A model generated the notes under the pieces. The model was not told the origin of the DNA, did not search any database, and saw only the letters and a list, made by a program, of their open reading frames with translations. A stretch of DNA of 64,000 nt from Pseudopedobacter alpinus (GTDB lineage: Bacteria; Bacteroidota; Bacteroidia; Sphingobacteriales; Sphingobacteriaceae), in contig NZ_JBHULV010000056.1 in the NCBI RefSeq assembly GCF_042684645.1, forward strand, positions 21,482 to 85,481, written 5' to 3'. Position numbers and translations under genes: made by a program. Numbering within the stretch: position 1 is the stretch's first letter; each line of letters starts with the position of its first letter. This document shows positions 60,875 to 64,000 of this stretch, in pieces.

Positions 60875-61303
60875 ATGAGCAGATTTGCCAATACATACAA
60901 TGGTTTTGTTTACATTAGTCCCAAACACCAAGTTCACAACACATTTGAGTATATGATAGAAACAAATCTATATTATCCATTATGGAAAAAATACCTTCCG
61001 GTTTTTGCTATTCAACTAAAAAAAGCAGCTACAGAAGAGCAAGAAATCAATTTTACAAAGTCTGATTTTCACAGATTAGGGAACAGAAATAAATCTGATT
61101 ACGGTTTTAGTTTAGAGTTAGATAACTGTAAGGTTAAAAATAACATTTCGGGCTCTGCTGTTGCCAGAGACTTATTTGATGTGCTCATGAATGATGAAAA
61201 AGTTAAAGGAATATTGCAAGGCAAACACATTAAGTTTAGTTTGGGCAAAGCATATATTCTTAAAATTACAACCATAGAAAAGCAGGAAGTTTTGACTGAT
61301 TAA
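60875..61303 (+). CDS. Hypothetical protein, 142 residues
   Basis: Soluble, Lys-rich, mixed alpha/beta (VYISPKHQVHN, FAIQLKKAATEEQEINF, YGFSLELDNCKV, LGKAYILKITTI). No export signal. Codon use is like its neighbours. Family not recognised. Confidence 0.6.
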   Translation: MSRFANTYNGFVYISPKHQVHNTFEYMIETNLYYPLWKKYLPVFAIQLKKAATEEQEINFTKSDFHRLGNRNKSDYGFSLELDNCKVKNNISGSAVARDLFDVLMNDEKVKGILQGKHIKFSLGKAYILKITTIEKQEVLTD

Positions 61304-61452
61304 ATCAAAGATTTAATATTAGTTAAACTGTTTCTAAGCAAAATCTACCCATTAATAGCATTTTATTGTTTGCTATTTCTCGGTAGATTTTTTTTGTTAT
61401 AGAATTACGTGATCTTAAAATACATTTTAATTTAACATTTTACACAAATACA

Positions 61453-61965
61453 TTGAATAGCATTTTAAAAATTAGTGTTCTACTCTACTTTTTTCTTCTT
61501 AATGGCGGGCAAAATAATGCCTCAAACAGTTTAGTTTTAGAGAAAGTTCCTTTAGTATTTAAGGGTAAAGTTACCGCAATTAAAGACGGAGATACTTTTA
61601 AAGTTCTTTACAATGGGAGCGAAAGAACTGTTAGATTATTACACATAGATTGCCCAGAAAAAAAGCAAGCGTTTGGTACAAAGGCCAAGCAATTTGCAGC
61701 CAATCTTTGCTTTGGTAAAATAGTAACTGTTAAAACGGAAGGCAAAGCAGATAGGTACAAAAGAATATTGGGCGAAATTATTTTACCTAACGGAACAAAT
61801 GTTAATAAAGAATTGGTAAAAAACGGTTTGGCTTGGCATTTTAAAAAATACTCAAAAGATGCAGCTTATGCCAAATTAGAAATACAAGCTCGAAAAAATA
61901 GGGTAGGGCTTTGGGCAGATAAATTACCAATTGCTCCTTGGGAATTTCGGAAAATCAAGAAATAA
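61453..61965 (+). CDS. Thermonuclease-like (SNase) secreted nuclease
   Basis: 170 residues from a TTG start, with a signal peptide (about 1-24). The SNase OB fold is clear: VTAIKDGDTFKVLY (Ca-site Asp), VRLLHIDCPE (Arg of the active site), and DRYKRILGEI (second Arg). The HFKKYSKDAAYAKLEIQARKNRVGLW helix follows. It degrades DNA and RNA outside the cytosol. Confidence 0.9.
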   Translation: MNSILKISVLLYFFLLNGGQNNASNSLVLEKVPLVFKGKVTAIKDGDTFKVLYNGSERTVRLLHIDCPEKKQAFGTKAKQFAANLCFGKIVTVKTEGKADRYKRILGEIILPNGTNVNKELVKNGLAWHFKKYSKDAAYAKLEIQARKNRVGLWADKLPIAPWEFRKIKK

Positions 61966-62009
61966 CAATTTATTTTCTTGCTGATTTCTAAATATAAGAT
62001 ATTGTTAAA

Positions 62010-62201
62010 TTACTTATAATTTAAGGGTGGTAAATCATCATCATTAATAAACCCATCAAATTTTGATTTTATCCAAGGCTTTTCAGAGGAAGATGATGCA
62101 TCAGCATCTAAACCTAAATTTAGTTTTTTGGTAGCTTTAACTTGTTCTTTAATAAGTTGTTTAGCTTTTTCTATATCTAGTTTATCTTTTTTATTTACCA
62201 T
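62010..62201 (-). CDS. Small hydrophilic protein, 63 residues
   Basis: Lys-rich helical N-terminal half (KLDIEKAKQLIKEQVKATKK), Ser-rich centre and an acidic C-terminal end (NDDDLPPLNYK). No signal or membrane segment. No family recognised; possibly a regulatory or accessory protein. Confidence 0.55.
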   Translation of the reverse strand: MVNKKDKLDIEKAKQLIKEQVKATKKLNLGLDADASSSSEKPWIKSKFDGFINDDDLPPLNYK

Positions 62202-62302
62202 CTTGATATTTTTGATTTGTTTATAGCAAAAAATTAACCAAACATAAAACTGCTCATTATCTTTAGGTTAATAAGTTAATTTGTGTGAACTAATTGCTAA
62301 AT

Positions 62303-62338
62303 AAAAAAGCCTCTTCCGTATTTGGTAGAGGCTTTTTT
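62303..62338 (-). terminator. rpoN terminator
   Basis: AAAAAAGCCTCT / AGAGGCTTTTTT perfect 12-bp stem with T-run on both strands; it ends the minus-strand rpoN transcript. Confidence 0.9.
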
Positions 62339-62359
62339 GCTATTAGCTTTTAAATAAAA

Positions 62360-63832
62360 TTAAAGTTCTTTTCTTAACCTAGCCACCGGAATCCCCAATT
62401 GCTCTCTGTATTTAGCAACTGTTCGTCTGGCTATATTGTAGCCTTTTTCTTTTAAAATTTCGGTTAGTTTCTCATCAGCTAAAGGTCTTATTTTATCCTC
62501 TTTACCAATGCACTCTTCTAAAATCATTTTCACTTCTTTGTTAGAAACCTCCTCGCCGCTATCGGTTTGTATGGCTTCAGAGAAAAAAGATTTTAGTAAA
62601 AAAGTACCAAACTCTGTTTGTACATATTTAGAATTTGCCACCCTAGATACTGTAGAAATATCCATACCAATACGGTCTGCAATATCTTTTAATATCATTG
62701 GCCTTAAATTACGCTCATCACCATCGCTCAAAAAGAACTCATATTGGTAGTTCATAATGGCATTCATGGTTTTTAATAGTGTTTGTTGCCTTTGTTTTAT
62801 GGCATCGATAAACCATTTTGCCGAATCTAATTTTTGTTTTACAAATTGTACCGCTTCTTTCAGTTTTTTATCTTTTTCAGATGTTTTTTCATAATGTTGA
62901 AACATCTCTTGGTACGATTTGCTTACTCTTAATTCTGGTGCATTTTTAGAGTTTAATGTTAAAGTTAATACATCTTCATTTTTTGAAATATGAAAATCAG
63001 GGATAACCTGCATTTGCTTTACATTAGATGCACCAGAATCTCCTGGTTTAGGATTTAGTTTTAATATTTCGTTTACAATGTCTTTTAATCCTTCTGAATC
63101 AACGTTTAAAGATTTTTCTAATTTATCGTAATGCTTTTTTGTAAATTCATCTAAATGATCTTCTACAACAGAAATTGCTTTTTCAATAAACGGATTGCTG
63201 GTGTCTTTTTTTCTTAACTGAATTAACAAACACTCCTGTAAATCTCTTGCACCAATGCCGGCTGGGTCAAAAGCTTGTATCACTTTTAACATTTCTTCAA
63301 TTTCTTCTTCTTCGGCAAAAACATTCTGAGAAAATGCTAAATCATCAATTAAAGAAGGTATGGCTCTGCGTAAGTAGCCATCATCATCCAAACTCCCAAT
63401 AATTTGTTGAGCAATTAAATAATTTTTATCATCTAAATCAACTAAATCTAACTGTGCCTGTAAATTTTCGAAAAATGTATTGGTAACAGCGTAAGGAAGT
63501 TCTTTCTTATCGTCATCATCATCGTTATTATCGTATTTACTACCGTAATCGTTTATATTGTCGTCTTGTAGGTAATCATCAACGTTAAATTCATCGTTAT
63601 TTTCCTCACGGTCTTCCGATTTGAAATCATCGTCCGGGTCTTTGTCTGGGTATTCTTCTACTGGCTCATTCATATCAGCCAAGCTAATATCCTCTAAAGC
63701 CGGATTTTCTTCCAATTCTTCTTTTATTCTAGTGTCTAAAGAAACAGTTGGCACTTGCAAAAGTTTAATAAACTGAATTTGCTGTGGCGATAGTTTCTGT
63801 AAAAGTTTTTGTTGGAGGTTCTGTTTTAGCAT
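62360..63832 (-). CDS. rpoN: RNA polymerase sigma-54 factor
   Basis: 490 residues. Region I is Gln/Leu-rich (MLKQNLQQKLLQKLSPQQIQFI), followed by an unusually long acidic region II (about residues 50-115, with many Asp/Glu), the core-binding domain and the C-terminal HTH with the RpoN box ARRTVAKYRE. It directs transcription from -24/-12 promoters with AAA+ activators. The DNA after 63833 holds no recognisable gene in this window. Confidence 0.96.
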   Translation of the reverse strand: MLKQNLQQKLLQKLSPQQIQFIKLLQVPTVSLDTRIKEELEENPALEDISLADMNEPVEEYPDKDPDDDFKSEDREENNDEFNVDDYLQDDNINDYGSKYDNNDDDDDKKELPYAVTNTFFENLQAQLDLVDLDDKNYLIAQQIIGSLDDDGYLRRAIPSLIDDLAFSQNVFAEEEEIEEMLKVIQAFDPAGIGARDLQECLLIQLRKKDTSNPFIEKAISVVEDHLDEFTKKHYDKLEKSLNVDSEGLKDIVNEILKLNPKPGDSGASNVKQMQVIPDFHISKNEDVLTLTLNSKNAPELRVSKSYQEMFQHYEKTSEKDKKLKEAVQFVKQKLDSAKWFIDAIKQRQQTLLKTMNAIMNYQYEFFLSDGDERNLRPMILKDIADRIGMDISTVSRVANSKYVQTEFGTFLLKSFFSEAIQTDSGEEVSNKEVKMILEECIGKEDKIRPLADEKLTEILKEKGYNIARRTVAKYREQLGIPVARLRKEL

Positions 63833-64000
63833 AAATTATTCTTGATATCCAAAGTTAAAAAAAGATGGTTAATTTGCTTAACAATTTTTAGACCAATTTT
63901 TTTAGGTAATATAAAACATCTACATTTTTTTTAATCATAACTGTCCGAACAAATAATATACAAAAAAGGCCTGTATAATTCTAATTTTGAGTTGCGAAAC

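Noticed and set aside
61441..61470. Missing start codon of the thermonuclease as a sign of pseudogene
   Set aside because: TTG at 61453 gives a complete signal peptide and mature enzyme; the kinase at 50797 also uses TTG.

Overview
This window is an AT-rich stretch of a Bacteroidota chromosome, most likely a Sphingobacteriaceae member close to Pedobacter. The inference rests on a SusD-type polysaccharide utilization locus, Bacteroidota promoters of the form TTTG-N19-TAnnTTTG (best seen before rpsO and the hicAB locus), an S15/GyrA/RpoN/GuaA set of Bacteroidota character, DUF4407/DUF3892-type proteins and a RAYT pseudogene flanked by REP-like palindromes. No tRNA, rRNA or CRISPR array was recognised.

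Layout. (1) 1-9.3 kb: the right part of a uronate-polysaccharide utilization locus: SusD C-terminus, surface glycan-binding lipoprotein, PL7 lyase, GH2, PL38-like lyase, GH88 and PL6, all exported. The lyases depolymerise a polyuronate, GH88 removes the unsaturated end sugar and GH2 removes a neutral or acidic side sugar. (2) 9.4-36.3 kb: mostly housekeeping: M20 peptidase, a pseudo-NlpC/P60 protein, guaA, a type 1 periplasmic-binding-like lipoprotein, an RNA cytosine methylase, a fasciclin lipoprotein, gyrA, a TPR protein, a minus-strand BrkB-thioesterase-mltG-rhodanese-PASTA run, ddl, a decayed RAYT, an acyltransferase, a double VOC protein, a GT2, DUF547, rpsO, a bestrophin, a CBS-type PLP enzyme and a BASS transporter. 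(3) 36.3-50 kb: accessory zone. A CPA1 antiporter is followed by repeat-rich DNA carrying four copies of a structured repeat, two fragments of one ABC-F gene end, a hicAB locus whose toxin gene has a nonsense codon, a 1477-residue nuclease-STAND NTPase that resembles antiviral Avs proteins, a DUF433/PIN-like toxin-antitoxin pair, an XRE regulator and a HEPN protein. (4) 49.2-60 kb: a membrane protein, a small secreted peptide, a TPR sensor kinase and its response regulator, a predicted small RNA, a five-gene vWA-PP2C-kinase-DUF4407-DUF4236 operon, DUF3892, and an HsdR_N-type nuclease. (5) 60-64 kb: a decayed antiporter fragment, DUF4126, a hypothetical protein, a thermonuclease, a small protein and rpoN.

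The most unusual signals are in regions 3 and 4. A 16-bp palindrome (TTACGG-N4-CCGTAA) occurs three times near the sensor/regulator pair, each time 20-21 bp upstream of a TAnnTTTG-like -7 box and in place of a -33 box. This suggests a small local regulon: the membrane protein, a roughly 110-nt RNA and the DUF3892 gene. The five-gene phosphorylation operon and the STAND nuclease are the best candidates for defence or stress systems. All functional statements are based on reading the sequence without database searches.
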